Assembly (NCBI RefSeq): GCF_041146395.1
Contig: NC_091002.1
Coordinates: 6,504,501 to 6,568,500, forward strand
Direction: 5' to 3'
From: Eulemur rufifrons
Lineage: Eukaryota; Chordata; Mammalia; Primates; Lemuridae
Length of the DNA stretch: 64,000 nucleotides
Part shown: positions 11,764 to 22,887 of the stretch, piece after piece
Position numbering within the stretch: the first letter of the stretch is position 1
How the letters are laid out: each line of letters begins with the position of its first letter
Translations under genes and position numbers: made by a program
The notes under the pieces: model-generated
Told to the model about the DNA's origin: nothing
The model's input: the letters and a program-made list of their open reading frames with translations, nothing else
Database searches by the model: none

Positions 11764-12236
11764 CTGCAAACACAGCGAGGAAGGTTAACGCCACGCCCGG
11801 GCCACCTGTGGGCCTCTCCAAATCAAAGTGTGTGTTAAACTAAAACTGCAACACTGCCCCATTTCTACAGCTTTATAACTATTTTAAATCAAAGTTCCTG
11901 CCAGGGAAGGCCCCGTCCAGGGCCTCCTCAGGCCCCATCCCTGGCCCTGTCAGCCCTGGAACTGTCGCTGCCCGTGTACACGGACTGTCTCCCATGGCAG
12001 CACTGGCCTTATCAGGGAGCAAGTGAAGGAATGAATGAATGCATGTGCGCCCGGGTGGGTGAACAGGTGAACACCCTGTGAGCCCTGCATGGGCAACGTC
12101 ATGCTGTGGGCACCTCGGTGGCCCTGCAAGCCAGCCCAGGCCGCACAGGCACTCATAGGAGGATGGCTGGATGGCTACAAGGATGTTAAGGTTTGTCCAA
12201 CCATGCCCCGATGAGAACATTTTCTTTTTGTGTTTT

Positions 12237-12310
12237 TTTTTCTCCCTTTCTTTCTTTCCTTCCTTCCTTCCTTCTTTCTTTCTTTCTTTTTCTTTTTTTT
12301 TTTTTTTTGA
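12237..12310 (+). repeat. (CTTT)n/(CTTC)n polypyrimidine simple repeat
   Basis: A continuous run of CTTTCTTTCCTTCC-type units merges into the T-stretch that is the poly(A) of the adjacent reversed Alu monomer. It probably grew from that A-tail. Confidence 0.9.
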
Positions 12311-12454
12311 GACAGTCTCATTCTCTTGCCCAGGCTAGAGTGCAGTGGTGTCATCATAACTCACTGCAACCTCCAACTCCTGGGCTCAAGGGATCCTCCC
12401 GCCTCAGCCTCCCAGAGTGCTAGGATTACAGGCGTGAGCCACTGCACCCAGCCC
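12309..12454 (-). repeat. Monomeric Alu (FLAM-like)
   Basis: Read on the minus strand it runs from GGCTGGGTGCAGTGGCTCAC through GCACTCTAGCCTGGGCAAGA to GAGACTGTCTC, about 145 bp, with only one arm. This fits a free left Alu monomer or a deleted dimer. Confidence 0.8.
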
Positions 12455-13005
12455 AAGAACATTTTCTTTCCTTCTAAATCACTAACTGATTTTTTTCTTA
12501 TGAAAGCTTATTTAGCAAACCTGGGAAGACAGAAGAAAATGAAAGTCTGTTGTCCCTGCTCTCACTTCCTAGAGAGCACAGGGTTTAACGTGGTGGTAGG
12601 TTTCCTCCTAGAGTTTGACAGATGACAATTTTTACTACCTGGGACCACCGTGGACACGAGGCTGCCTCTCTTTATCTCATCTACTGTGGACGTGCCCAGC
12701 CCTGTGGGCCTCTCCCAAGTCCTCTGCCCTGGAGGCCCACGCCAGCCAGACCCCCACTGGTCCCACCTATGTCCCCTCTGCTTATCTCCCCTCTCCGGGA
12801 AGGTTCCTCCCCCTCGCCCCCACACTGTGCCCTCCAGAGTTAACTACATCAGCAACTGCCCTGGGCTGGCCTAGCTCCTCCCTCTGCAGAATTTTCTAGC
12901 TTGAAATATCAGAGTGAGCTCCCGAGAGCTGGCACCACCCCTCCACTCACAAAGCAAAGGCCAGGTCCCCCAAGCCGATGGCCCACGCAGGCAGCCCTCA
13001 GTCAC

Positions 13006-13208
13006 CTCAGCTCAAACTCTGCAAACAGGACGTCGAAGTGCCTCAGCGCCTCCCTCATCTTCTCTGTGTAGGTGTTGAGGTCCCGTAGCGCCTGGTCTCG
13101 GAGGGCGCCCCGCACATCCTCTAGGCTGCGGGTCAGCTCCTTGGCCAGCGGGCGCATGGCCATGCTCTCAAGCTCCCGGTTCATGATGATGGAGCCAGCA
13201 GCCAGGCA
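13006..13208 (-). CDS. ZFYVE28: ZFYVE28 exon 4 (about residues 107-173 plus split Ser)
   Basis: The 203 bp exon encodes [20 protein letters not shown] through [11 protein letters not shown] and ends with AG, the first two bases of a serine codon completed by C of exon 5. Acceptor is GCCCCCACCGACAG behind a pyrimidine-rich stretch; donor is GAG|GTGACT. The protein segment is strongly helical, with repeated Glu/Arg/Leu patterns ([20 protein letters not shown]), suggesting a helical bundle or coiled coil. It is the only exon of the six whose length is not a multiple of three, so skipping it would break the frame. Confidence 0.95.
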
Positions 13209-14641
13209 CTGTCGGTGGGGGCACACAGTCAGGGAGAGGCCCGGGACAGAGGGGAGGGCTCTCAAGAGTCACCCTGTCCCCGGGGAGCCCGGCTCTGCCA
13301 CGCCCTGAGGTTTCAGTGCCCATCTTCCCACTCTAGAGCAAGGACCTGCAGCTGGTGTCCCCTCGAGAGGCTTCTCTTAAGTTCAGGACACCAACATTTC
13401 GAGGAAGTCAGACACCTCCTGTCAATACGCTCAGTCTCAATGCCAGCCTCCCGGGCAGGCAGGGAGGGCCTCTCCACACCCATAAACCCCCAAATCTGCC
13501 CTGGGCTCTGGGGGCAGGCCCTGGCATGTCAGTGACGTGGGGTCCCACCAGCCACTCTCAGGGACAGGGCCTATGATGGGGGTGCTCGCCCACAGCCAGG
13601 CTTCACTGGGTTCAGGGCAGAACCAATCACCAGCCAATGAACGCGTCAGCGATAATCAGACAAGCAGGACAAGAAGCCATTTCCCAGGTGACAGAGCCAG
13701 CGGTCGAGGGTTTCCCAGGGCCACCTGGAGGGGAGCGTGGAGCTTGCAAGCACCAGGACCACACAGGAGCTGACGGGGCCCCGAATGCCAGGTGCCCATC
13801 AAGCCAGCAGGTGCAGGGCCTGCCCCCTCCTCACAGCTCCTCACCCTCTGTCTGGGACCCAGAGGTGAAAACAGGCTGGGGAGGAGGGACAACCTGCCTG
13901 GGGGCCACCCACACCCCCACAGCCTTGGCGGAGGACACCCTGACCAGACAGTTCAGAGGAGTTGGGCAGGCACAGGGACAGGGTAAAACGGGGAGCAGAT
14001 GGGCACAGGGGTTGGGCAGCACCATGGAAGGGCCCGGCCGTCCCGGGGATCCATTGAGAGGTGAGGCAGGAGGGCAGGACAGCGGAGGGGACGGGTGTCG
14101 GGCTGCAGTCAGACCCCAGGGCACGGCCAAGTGGAGGAGTTGGGGGGGGTCACACGGTGGGGGCTGGGGAAGGCTGGCCCACCTCCTTGCAGGGAGCGAG
14201 GAACCCTCCTGTTGATGCCTCAGCTTCCTCGTTGGGAGCTGAAGATAAAGATCTGACCGGCTATCCTGTGACGCCACAAGCGAGGTCCGCACAGCCCCCC
14301 AGCCCGGCTGCCACCCTCGCTGTAGGTGGGGGAGGGGATCTACTATCCTCGATATTGGTATTATTGCTATTAAGAATCGCTTTTAGATCCTGGATGTCTG
14401 GGGGGTCTCAGAACCTCATAAAAATCACATGGGAACTTCATTTGCATGTGCAGTTTGGGGGGGCCCCAAGTTCATGTCTTTTCCAGACCCTCTTAGAGGC
14501 TCATGGTCTAACAGGCTCAGACTGAGCCACGGAGGAGACACCAGGTCCCTGCACCAGCAGGTGCCCACAGACGAGGTTCACAGGGACACAGTGGGATACT
14601 GCCCAACGTGAGGCTGTGGAACCCAGGTGGCCGCCCACTAC
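13209..14641 (-). other. Intron 3
   Basis: This 1.43 kb GC-rich intron shows no repeat I recognise. Open frames on both strands (for example 13637-14215 plus) have no family resemblance and lie in intron. Confidence 0.85.
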
Positions 14642-14779
14642 CTCGGCGCCGAACCACAGCTGGCCAGCCAGGTTGTCGTGCCGGATCTCCTCAGGGAATT
14701 TGACGCAGAAATCCCGAGGGGCTCGGTCCTGGGGGATGCACTCGTCCATGATCTGGTTAATGATGTTTAACACGTTGTC
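14642..14779 (-). CDS. ZFYVE28: ZFYVE28 exon 3 (about residues 61-106), with the Lys-87 site
   Basis: The 138 bp exon encodes 46 whole codons from [13 protein letters not shown] to [11 protein letters not shown], phase 0 at both ends. Acceptor is TTCTGTTTCAG; donor is GAG|GTAGTG, the least consensus-like donor apart from exon 7. The codon for Lys-87 (assuming a 13-residue first exon) is AAA at 14699-14701 in the context CVKFPEE. This lysine is reported as the mono-ubiquitination site that releases human LST2 from endosomes. Its presence suggests that this regulatory switch is kept here; that last point is inference. Confidence 0.95.
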
Positions 14780-14981
14780 CTGAAACAGAAACAGAGGACA
14801 CACAGTAATCGCTGCGTCCAGCTGGCAGCTCTCACCTACTGCTGGAAAATATGCACAGTGCTTTTAACTGCTTTTAGGATTGCAAAAGTGATATGGCGCA
14901 CACCCATGCTTGCTAAACCATTGCTACAAAGTGTTAGAATATTCCAGAATTATCTAAAGAGTGGAACTCCTGCACCTCCCC

Positions 14982-15029
14982 AACACCTATATATTCTCTA
15001 GAGCTAACACCTACATATTCTCTAGAGCT
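14982..15029 (+). repeat. 24 bp tandem duplication
   Basis: Positions 14982-15005 and 15006-15029 are two copies of AACACCTATATATTCTCTAG plus AGCT, differing at one base. The second copy contains the left target-site duplication of the adjacent hAT element. Confidence 0.9.
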
Positions 15030-15491
15030 GCAGTCCCCAACTTCTGGGCTGTGGACGGTACCAGCCCAGGCCTGTTAGGAATGGGACCGCACAGCAGGAG
15101 GTGAGCGGCAGGGAGCCAGCGAAGCTTCATCTGTATTTACAGCCACTCCTCATCGCTCACATTGCTGCCTGAGCTCTGTCTCCTGTCAGACCAGCAGCAG
15201 CATTAGACTGTCATAGGATCGTGAACTCTCCTATAAACCGTACATGCACGGGATCTAGGTTGCTTGCTCCTTATGAGAATAATGCCTGGTGATCTGAGGT
15301 GAAGCTGAGGTGGTGATGCTAGCACTGGGGAGCAGCTGCAAATACAGATTATCATTAGGAGAGAGGTTTAACTGCACAATAAACGTAACATGCTTGGATC
15401 ATCCCCCAAACTATCCCCCTTCCCTGAGTCCATGGAAAAATTGTCTTCCATGAAACCGGTCCCTGGTGCCAAAAAAGGCTGGGGACCACTG
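15028..15491 (+). mobile_element. MER1-like hAT (Charlie-type) non-autonomous transposon
   Basis: The element has hAT-type terminal inverted repeats (left CTGCAGTCCCCAAC, right GGGGACCACTG) and a perfect 8 bp duplication, CTCTAGAG, at 15020-15027 and 15492-15499. Eight bases is the hAT target length. The interior (GGAGGTGAGCGGCAGGGAGC; TACAGATTATCATTAGGAGA) resembles the MER1 family as I remember it. No transposase frame is present. Confidence 0.85.
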
Positions 15492-15654
15492 CTCTAGAGT
15501 ATGTGCTGGCATGATGTCCATGTCCCATGCAGATGTCACATAACCCCTTGTAACAGCTGTACTGGATTCCTTACGGGAGGAGGGAACCCTTCCTCTACTG
15601 ACTGACACTGGGCTCCCAGCAGGCTTGGCACGATGACTACCCCTGAGCATCTCT

Positions 15655-15830
15655 CTCCCTCTCTCTGTGAACACCTGCACGAGTATTCCTTACAACAGAG
15701 CTTGAGAAGTGGAATTGCTAGGTTGATAGACACATGCAGAAATTTGATTTTTGCTGCCAAATTGTTGTGTTGCTTTTATTGAGATTCCAAGCCTGTGTCA
15801 TCCTAGGTTTTCACAACGCTGCCAAGCAGC
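15655..15830 (-). repeat. Old L1 3' fragment, antisense
   Basis: The plus strand carries AAGTGGAATTGCTAGGTTGA, a phrase typical of reversed old L1 3' regions. It is short, heavily diverged and non-coding. Confidence 0.45.
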
Positions 15831-15984
15831 ATCTGCTGTAGGGAATGACAGCACTAAAAGACAGTGCGAAACCTGCTCAGGACTCCAAGGCCCGTCCCTG
15901 CAATGGAGGGACAGGCCCCGGTGAGAATAAAAGGGCCTCCTGTAACACCAGTGTCCACCAGAGCCATGGGGTCAGACGGCCAGC

Positions 15985-16330
15985 AAGCAGGGGACACGGG
16001 CAAAGCCCTCGTACTCTCTGAACCTCAGTTTACTCCTCTGTAGGGTGAGGGGCACAGACCCATGACTTAGGGTCAGGCGAGCGCAGCTGGACCCTGCTCC
16101 CTCATAGGGGCAACGTCCCCCCCCCACCTCCTCTGGAACCAGCACATCAGTAACACTGAAGAGGCACCAGCTTCCGTGACATGGAGACCCTGACTCCAAC
16201 CCGCATGGCTGTGCCACCGGGACAGGCCACTTCACTTCTCTGAGCAGCCAGTCCTGTCTGTGAAATGAAGACAATGATCCCCAGCAGCCGAGGGGACCAT
16301 GAAAGCTCAAGCCTGGAAAACCCTTGGCTC
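15985..16330 (+). repeat. MIR-like SINE remnants
   Basis: Two stretches resemble the MIR core (CTCTGAACCTCAGTTTACTC near 16015; CACTTCACTTCTCTGAGCAG with CTGTGAAATGAAGACAATGA near 16230). They are too diverged for precise borders. Confidence 0.5.
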
Positions 16331-16559
16331 CATCTCGGCCCCTGGCCAGCCTCAATACACAGCAACGTTTGTGTTAAAGACTCTTTTACTTTATTTCCTC
16401 GTTCTCAAAATACAAAGCACAATGGGCTGTTCTGAACACTTTCTGTGTGTAAGAGAAATAAGCCCATTTTATTGCTTCTTAAATTACATTCCATCCTTTA
16501 CTTTTAAATTGTTCTATTCTTTCTTTAGACATCAACCATTCATTCGGAAGAATTAAAGA

Positions 16560-17110
16560 ACATTGAAAGCTTAATTTTTTTCCTTTAATTTGTTAAATAT
16601 AAAGTTAATGCACAGTCATCATAGGAAAACTGAAAACAGTGGAAAAGCATAAAAGCAGGAAAATTTCCCTAGGGAAATATTCCTGCAGGTTGGGCATAGT
16701 TCCTTCTAATCTTTGTCTTCGAGCAGTGCTGAGAGAGTCTTGTGAGCATAATTTTGTACTCTGCACCTGTCACTCACGGTTGGAACATATTATGACAACT
16801 CTTCACAAATCCAGCTTTTGATGGATGGCTACATAAGGTTCCAGCATATGGGCCACCCCATCAGCTCGCTCCTCTCACTGTTGCGGGACACTTATGATGT
16901 TTCTAATTCTCTACACCACATAATGCTACCATCACTACGGTGCACAATGCTCTAAATTTTGGATTACTTCCTTAGGACCCACCGATTTCTAGAAATGGAA
17001 TTACAAAGTCAAGAGTGTAAACTGCATTTATATGCTCTAATTACATTCTGCCAAATTACTTTCCAGAAAGATCACACTAATTGACACTCTCACCCTCGGC
17101 AATTTTAAAT
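16560..17110 (-). repeat. Old L1 fragment, antisense
   Basis: AT-rich sequence in which the plus strand includes TTCTAGAAATGGAATTACAA, ATTCTGCCAAATTACTTTCC and GACACTCTCACCCTCGG. This is the usual reversed signature of L1M 3' regions. Borders are approximate. Confidence 0.55.
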
Positions 17111-18478
17111 CTCAACTTCCCTCTTTTTTGCCCTCTGCAGCTTGAGTTTCATTTTTCTTAGGAAGCAGATACGAAAAATCACTACAAGCAGGGAAGCCCA
17201 ACCTTTCTAATCCAAGGAGTCAACATACATGAACCTCTGAAGGAAGTTTTGCAATATAAAGCCTTTATAATACAAAAAGTAAAAATAAAATTCAATCAAC
17301 ATCAAGTGGTACTATTGTCACTTCTTCTTAAAAGGTTTTCTGGGTAGGAAGGTCCCTTACTCAAGATGCGACAAACTAATGAGCAAACAATGGTGATAAT
17401 GACAGCAGGCAGTGCTCGGAGGCTCAGTGAGGAGGCACAGCTTGCTCAAGATCGGGGAGCCTTCTAGGCGGTGCTTGGACTCACTGCGCACCCTGCCTGC
17501 TCTGCCAGAACATCAGCTGCCTGAGGGAAGGGTCTTTTGTCATTCAGTCGTGAGGCCAAGAGAGCAATGCCTAATGAAAAGTACTCCCCAACAAACATTC
17601 GCTGGGACCTCTAAGTCCAGCCAAGATGGAGTAGCAGAAACCCACTTTACCCACTGCAAACAACAATAGCAACGACTGCCAAGACACTGGACATCATATA
17701 ATGAAGGACAGTGATCCCTCAGTGGCAGGAGACAAACAAACAAGGTGAGCCCCACAACTGCCCGGTTCGCTGCCTTGAGGAAAGTTTCAAGTCATGGAAC
17801 AGGGAATGGGAAGCCGGTGGAATCCAGTCAACTAGAATTCAGAGGACAGAGTTCAAGAGTACAAGAGAGGGGAGAGCTGCACAGAAAGAGGACTCTGGAG
17901 CTCTGGGGAGGGTGCCCTCGAGGATTCAGTAGAAAATTGATGAACACATGCCTGTGAGGAGACTGCCTAAGCCTGGGAAACAAGTGCCTGAAGGATTTGA
18001 GGGAGTGGTGTCAGGGCGCTCCAAGGCCTGGAGCAGTCAGAAAGCACATAATTCTCAGGGCACCAGGTTGAGTACCCAAAAGCATCTTGCCTAGTGTGGA
18101 GAATAGTTAGCTCTAGACTAAACACAGCTCTGATCCTGCCTAATACCTTAAAAAATCAGATCCAAAGGAGTAAGGTGTTTCTAAGTAACAAAACTGCATC
18201 ACAGAACAAAGCTCAAAAATATTTATAGGAATACAAAAATAGCCCTAAGCAAGGTAAAATTCCCAATGTTAGGCATCCAATAAAAAATTAACAGGCTTGC
18301 AAAGAATTAAGAAAACGTGACTCATGACTATTAATAAAAGAAAAATCAATCAATCAAAATCAACCCAGACTTGACACAGATGACAACTGATTTCCATGTG
18401 TTCAAAAAGTTTAGCAGAGACAATGATGAAATTAAAAGGACATACACTGATCTCTTAGAGATGAAAATTACAATGTCT

Positions 18479-18612
18479 GCTGGACACAGTGGCTTGTGCT
18501 TGTAATCACAGCCACTCAGGAGGCTGGCGTAGAAGGATTGCTTGAGCCCAGGAGTTCAAGAGCAGCCCGGACAACATAGCAAGATTCCATCTCTAGAGAT
18601 AAAAACGTAAAA
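18479..18612 (+). repeat. Alu monomer inserted in the L1
   Basis: Starts GCTGGACACAGTGGCTTGTG and ends in an A-rich tail; only one Alu arm. It is flanked by a 15 bp duplication, AAAATTACAATGTCT, at 18464-18478 and 18613-18627. Confidence 0.85.
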
Positions 18613-20435
18613 AAAATTACAATGTCTAAGATGACAAAATTTACTGGATGAATTAACCTCAGAGTAGACATTTCAGAAGAAAAGAACAACAAACTTGAAG
18701 ACATAGCAGTAGAAACTATCCAAGTGAATCAGAGAAAATAATAATAATAAAATAATAATAATAACAGGACAGATCATCAGTGAGCTGTAGGACAACTTCA
18801 ACAGGTTGAATATGCATGTAATTCAAGTCCCATAAGGAGGAATGGGGCAGAATCATAAAAAAAGATAGAATACATTAAAAATTATAAGACAGGATAAAAT
18901 TGGAGCCAATTAATCAATAAGGAGGAAGAAAAATAGGAAAGAGGAAACAAAGAAGAGATGGGCCAGACAAGAAACAACTAGCAAGGTGACAGACTTAAGT
19001 CTAACCGTATCAAAGACATATTAAACAAAAATGACCTAAATACCCAAACTAAAAGGCAGAAATTTTCAGATAGCATAATGAAGTGAGACCCACCCATATG
19101 CTGCCTACAAGATAGCATACAAAGACACACACAAAGACACAAATAGGTTAAAAATAAAAGGATAAAAGAGTTTTACCATGCTCACACCAATCAAAAGAAA
19201 ACCAAAGTGGCTATATGGATATCAAAGTAGCTTTCAGAACAAAGAACACCATCAAGGATAAAGAAAATCATTTCATAATGATAAAGGGATCAATTTATTA
19301 GGAGCATATAACAATCCTTAACGTTTATGAATCTAATTATAGAGCTTCAAACTGCATAAAGTAAGAAAATATAAACAAATCCACATTTACAGTCAGCAAT
19401 TTTAATGCCCCTCTTTCAATAATTGATAGGACACAGAAAGTAGACAGCAAATCAGCAAGGATACAGTAAATTTTAACAATGCTATTAACCAGCTTGACAT
19501 GGTTGACATTTATAGAACACTACTCAACAACAGCAGAATACACATGCTTCTCAATTGGACATGGAACACATACCAAGAAAGGCCAAATTCTAGGCCATAA
19601 AACAAGCCTCAATAAATTTAAAAATAATTCAAGTCATACAAAGTTTATGCTCTGACCACAATGAAATTAAATTAGATATCATTAACAGAAATATCTTCAG
19701 AAAAATCTCTAAATATTTGGAAATTAAATAACACACTTCTAAATAACTCACAAGTCAAAGAAGAAATCAAGGAGGAAATTGGAAAAAATTTTGAATGGAA
19801 TGAAAGTGAAAATACAATGCATCAAAATCTATGGAATGCCACTAAAGCAACAATTAGGGAGAAATTTAAACACTAACTGTCTACATTAGAAAAGCAGAAA
19901 GTTCATTTTTCCCTGACCTCAGCATCCACCTTAAGAAACTAGAAAGAGAAGAGCAAATGAAACCCAAAAGCAAGCAGAAGAAAGGGAATAATAACAATCA
20001 GAATAGAAATTTAATGAAAGAGAAAATCAATGAAGCCAAAAACAGTTCCTTTGAGAAGATCAATAAAACTGATAAAATTCTACCAACATAGTTCAGGAAG
20101 AAAACAGAGAAGATATAACTTATCAATAATGGGAACGAGAGAAGTGACTTCACTATGGATCCTACGTATATTGAAACAATTACAAGGAAATATCAAAAAC
20201 AACTTATGCCAATAAATTCAAAAACTTAGATGAAATTTCTTGAAAGACAATCTCTCTCAAGAAGAAAAAGATAATGTTAAAAACACTATATCTACTCAAG
20301 AAATTAAATTTGTAGTTAAAAACCTTCCTATGAAGAAAACTCCAGGTCCAGATAGATTCACAGTGAATTTCACCAAACATTTAGGAAGAAATAACACCAA
20401 TTCTACACAAGCTCTTACAAAAAATTGAAGAGAGG

Positions 20436-20762
<327 letters not shown>

Positions 20763-20954
20763 TTATCCTGATACCAAAATCAGACAAAGACTATGGACCA
20801 ATATCCCTCATGAACATTGATCCAAAAATTCTTAACAAAATTTTAGGAAATTAAACTCAACAATACATAAAAAGGATAATGTATCATGAACAAGTGATTT
20901 ATCCCAGGATTGCACAGGTAATTTTTTTTTTAACATTCAAAAATCACACAATGT

Positions 20955-21534
20955 ATGCTGAGGTTCCTCCTGGACCACGTGGGGCAGAATCTCTGGGACT
21001 GGGGCCTGGCATCTATCTGCTGCTCAGTGAGGACTACAAGCCGCTGATACAGCTTCCACATTTTCTTAGTAGTGTAGCAGATCTCTTGTGTGTTTTTTTT
21101 AAATCTATTTTCATTAACAGCAGGGCCAAATTCTGTCTTTGATCTTTTTGACATATTTGTGATACCCAGCTGGTTCTAGCATCCTCTTTCTACGGGGGAA
21201 CTAAAATAACGTGCCTTCTATCATTCTCTGATACACCAAGAGTTCAAACCACCCTGACCTTTTACTGCAATGGCATCCAGCAAATAACCCCTTGTTTTCT
21301 GTTTATTGCATATGATTATAGATGAGTCACCTAGTCTGAGTGGATTTAGTATTCTAATTCATGAAATAAGAGAGTTGGACCAGATGAGCCCAAAGTTTCT
21401 TTCAGTGACAGATAATTGTAACTCTAAGAACAGCTATGGTGAGAAGCCTGAATGTATATATTAGCATGGGATTCAAACTTTTGGCAGCTTGACACAGCTT
21501 ACCCTTGGTTTTGTGATGCCATAACTGTCATACA
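20955..21534. other. Non-L1 filler inside the L1 mosaic
   Basis: L1 homology appears to pause here. A short stretch (GGGGCAGAATCTCTGGGACT near 20981) resembles the MER5 hAT family. I cannot identify the rest. It is either a later insertion or sequence at a deletion join. Confidence 0.35.
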
Positions 21535-21571
21535 CAACACATTGTATCAGATTTCTAGCCAGTGCAACAGG

Positions 21572-21574
<3 letters not shown>

Positions 21575-21609
<35 letters not shown>

Positions 21610-21616
21610 ACACACA
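21575..21616 (+). repeat. (CA)n microsatellite
   Basis: About 42 bp of CA repeats with one G interruption, lying between two L1 ORF2 phrases (CTAGCCAGTGCAACAGGGCA and GCATCCAGATAGGAAACG), where ordinary L1 has an A-rich segment. Confidence 0.95.
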
Positions 21617-21751
21617 TGTGCACGCGCATCCAGATAGGAAACGAAGAAGTGAAGATATTTTTATTTGCAAAAAACATGATCATCTATGCAAAAAAATCTA
21701 ATGGAATCTACAAAAAATGCTGTCAGAACTAATAAGTAAATTTAGAAAGTA

Positions 21752-22539
21752 TGATATTGTAGAATATATAGTTGGTCTTCTTCCCATTTCCTGGCACACA
21801 GCTCCTAAAAACCCTTGGACTCTCTGGAGTGATGAGTGTCTTCTGTATGGTAATGTGATGACTGGTGACTGGTGACAGCTGGTCTCTCGAAAGACTTTCA
21901 GCCCTACCCCTCAACCTCTGGGGAGGAGAGAAGGGCTGAAGGTTGGATTGATAACCCAGGGCCAAAGATGTAATCAATTGTGTCTACTTAATGAAGCCTT
22001 GGTAAAAACCCAAAGGACTGGGTTCAGAGAGCTTCCAGGTTGGCGAATGCACCTGCCTGCCAGGAGGGTGGTGTACCCCAGCTCCACAGGAAGAGAAGCT
22101 CCTACCCTTGGGACCCTTCCAGACCTTGCCCTCTGCCTCTCTTCTATCTGGCTATTCATCCATATCCTTTATTAATAAACTGGCAAATAGAAATAGCTTC
22201 CCTGATTTCTGTGAGCTGCTCTAGCCAATTAATCAAACCCCCGGAGTGGGTCATGGGAACCCCAACCTATAGCCAATTGGTCAGAAACACAGGCCACACC
22301 CAGGGCTTGGGACTGTGTTTGAAGTGAGAGCAGTTTTGTGGGGCTGAGCCCTCAGCCTGTGGGAGCTGAGGCTACCTCCAGGTAGAGAGGGTCAGAACTG
22401 AGGCGAACTCAAGGACGCCCAGCTGGTGTCTGCTGGAGAATTGCTTGGTGTGTGGAAAAACCCCCACATCTGGTCATAGAGCGTTGAGTGACTGTGAGGG
22501 GAGAGAGTAGGAAAAGCTGTTTTTATCTATATTCCTACA
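21752..22539 (+). mobile_element. Solo LTR-like element inside the L1
   Basis: A 788 bp unit begins TGATATTGTAG, ends TTCCTACA (TG...CA ends) and splits an L1 ORF2 phrase. GAAAG occurs at 21745-21749, two bases before the left end, and at 22540-22544, directly after the right end, suggesting a 5 bp target duplication. An AATAAA signal lies at about 22171-22176. The interior resembles old retroviral LTRs but I cannot name the family. No gag, pol or env sequence is present. Confidence 0.5.
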
Positions 22540-22668
22540 GAAAGGTTTTGGGATACAAGATCAATATCCATAAGTCAACTGCTTTTCCATGTATTAGCAC
22601 CAAACAACTGAAAATTGAAATTTAAAAAGTAATGCCATTTATAACATCATGAAAAGACATGAAATATA

Positions 22669-22887
22669 GTCATCCCTAGGTACACACAGGGGATGGTTCC
22701 AGGACCGCCTGCGTATATCCAAACCTGCCCACGCTTGAGTGCCACAGTCAGCCTGCGGAACCGCACATAGGAAAAGTTGTCCCTCCCTGTATGTGGGTTT
22801 TGCATCCCTCGAACTCTGTTAGGTTGGAAGAAAACCTATGTATAAATGGACCCTTGCAGTTCAAACCTAGTTCAAGGGTCAACTGGA
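22669..22887 (+). mobile_element. MER2/Tigger-like DNA transposon remnant
   Basis: Left end TAGTCATCCCTAGGT with GGATGGTTCCAGGACCGCC, right end GTTCAAGGGTCAACTG. These phrases match MER2/Tigger (pogo-type) elements as I remember them. It abuts the last L1 fragment. No transposase remains. Confidence 0.65.

Larger units (their letters stand above)
11764..13005 (-). other. Intron 4
   Basis: This intron of about 1.24 kb contains a CT-rich simple repeat running into a reversed monomeric Alu (about 12235-12454). The rest is unremarkable GC-rich sequence. Confidence 0.85.

Noticed and set aside
20240..20428. Reverse-transcriptase-like frame
   Set aside because: It is a fragment of the decayed L1 ORF2, not a separate or active gene.
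21473..21670. Cys/Val repeat frame
   Set aside because: Translation of the CA microsatellite.
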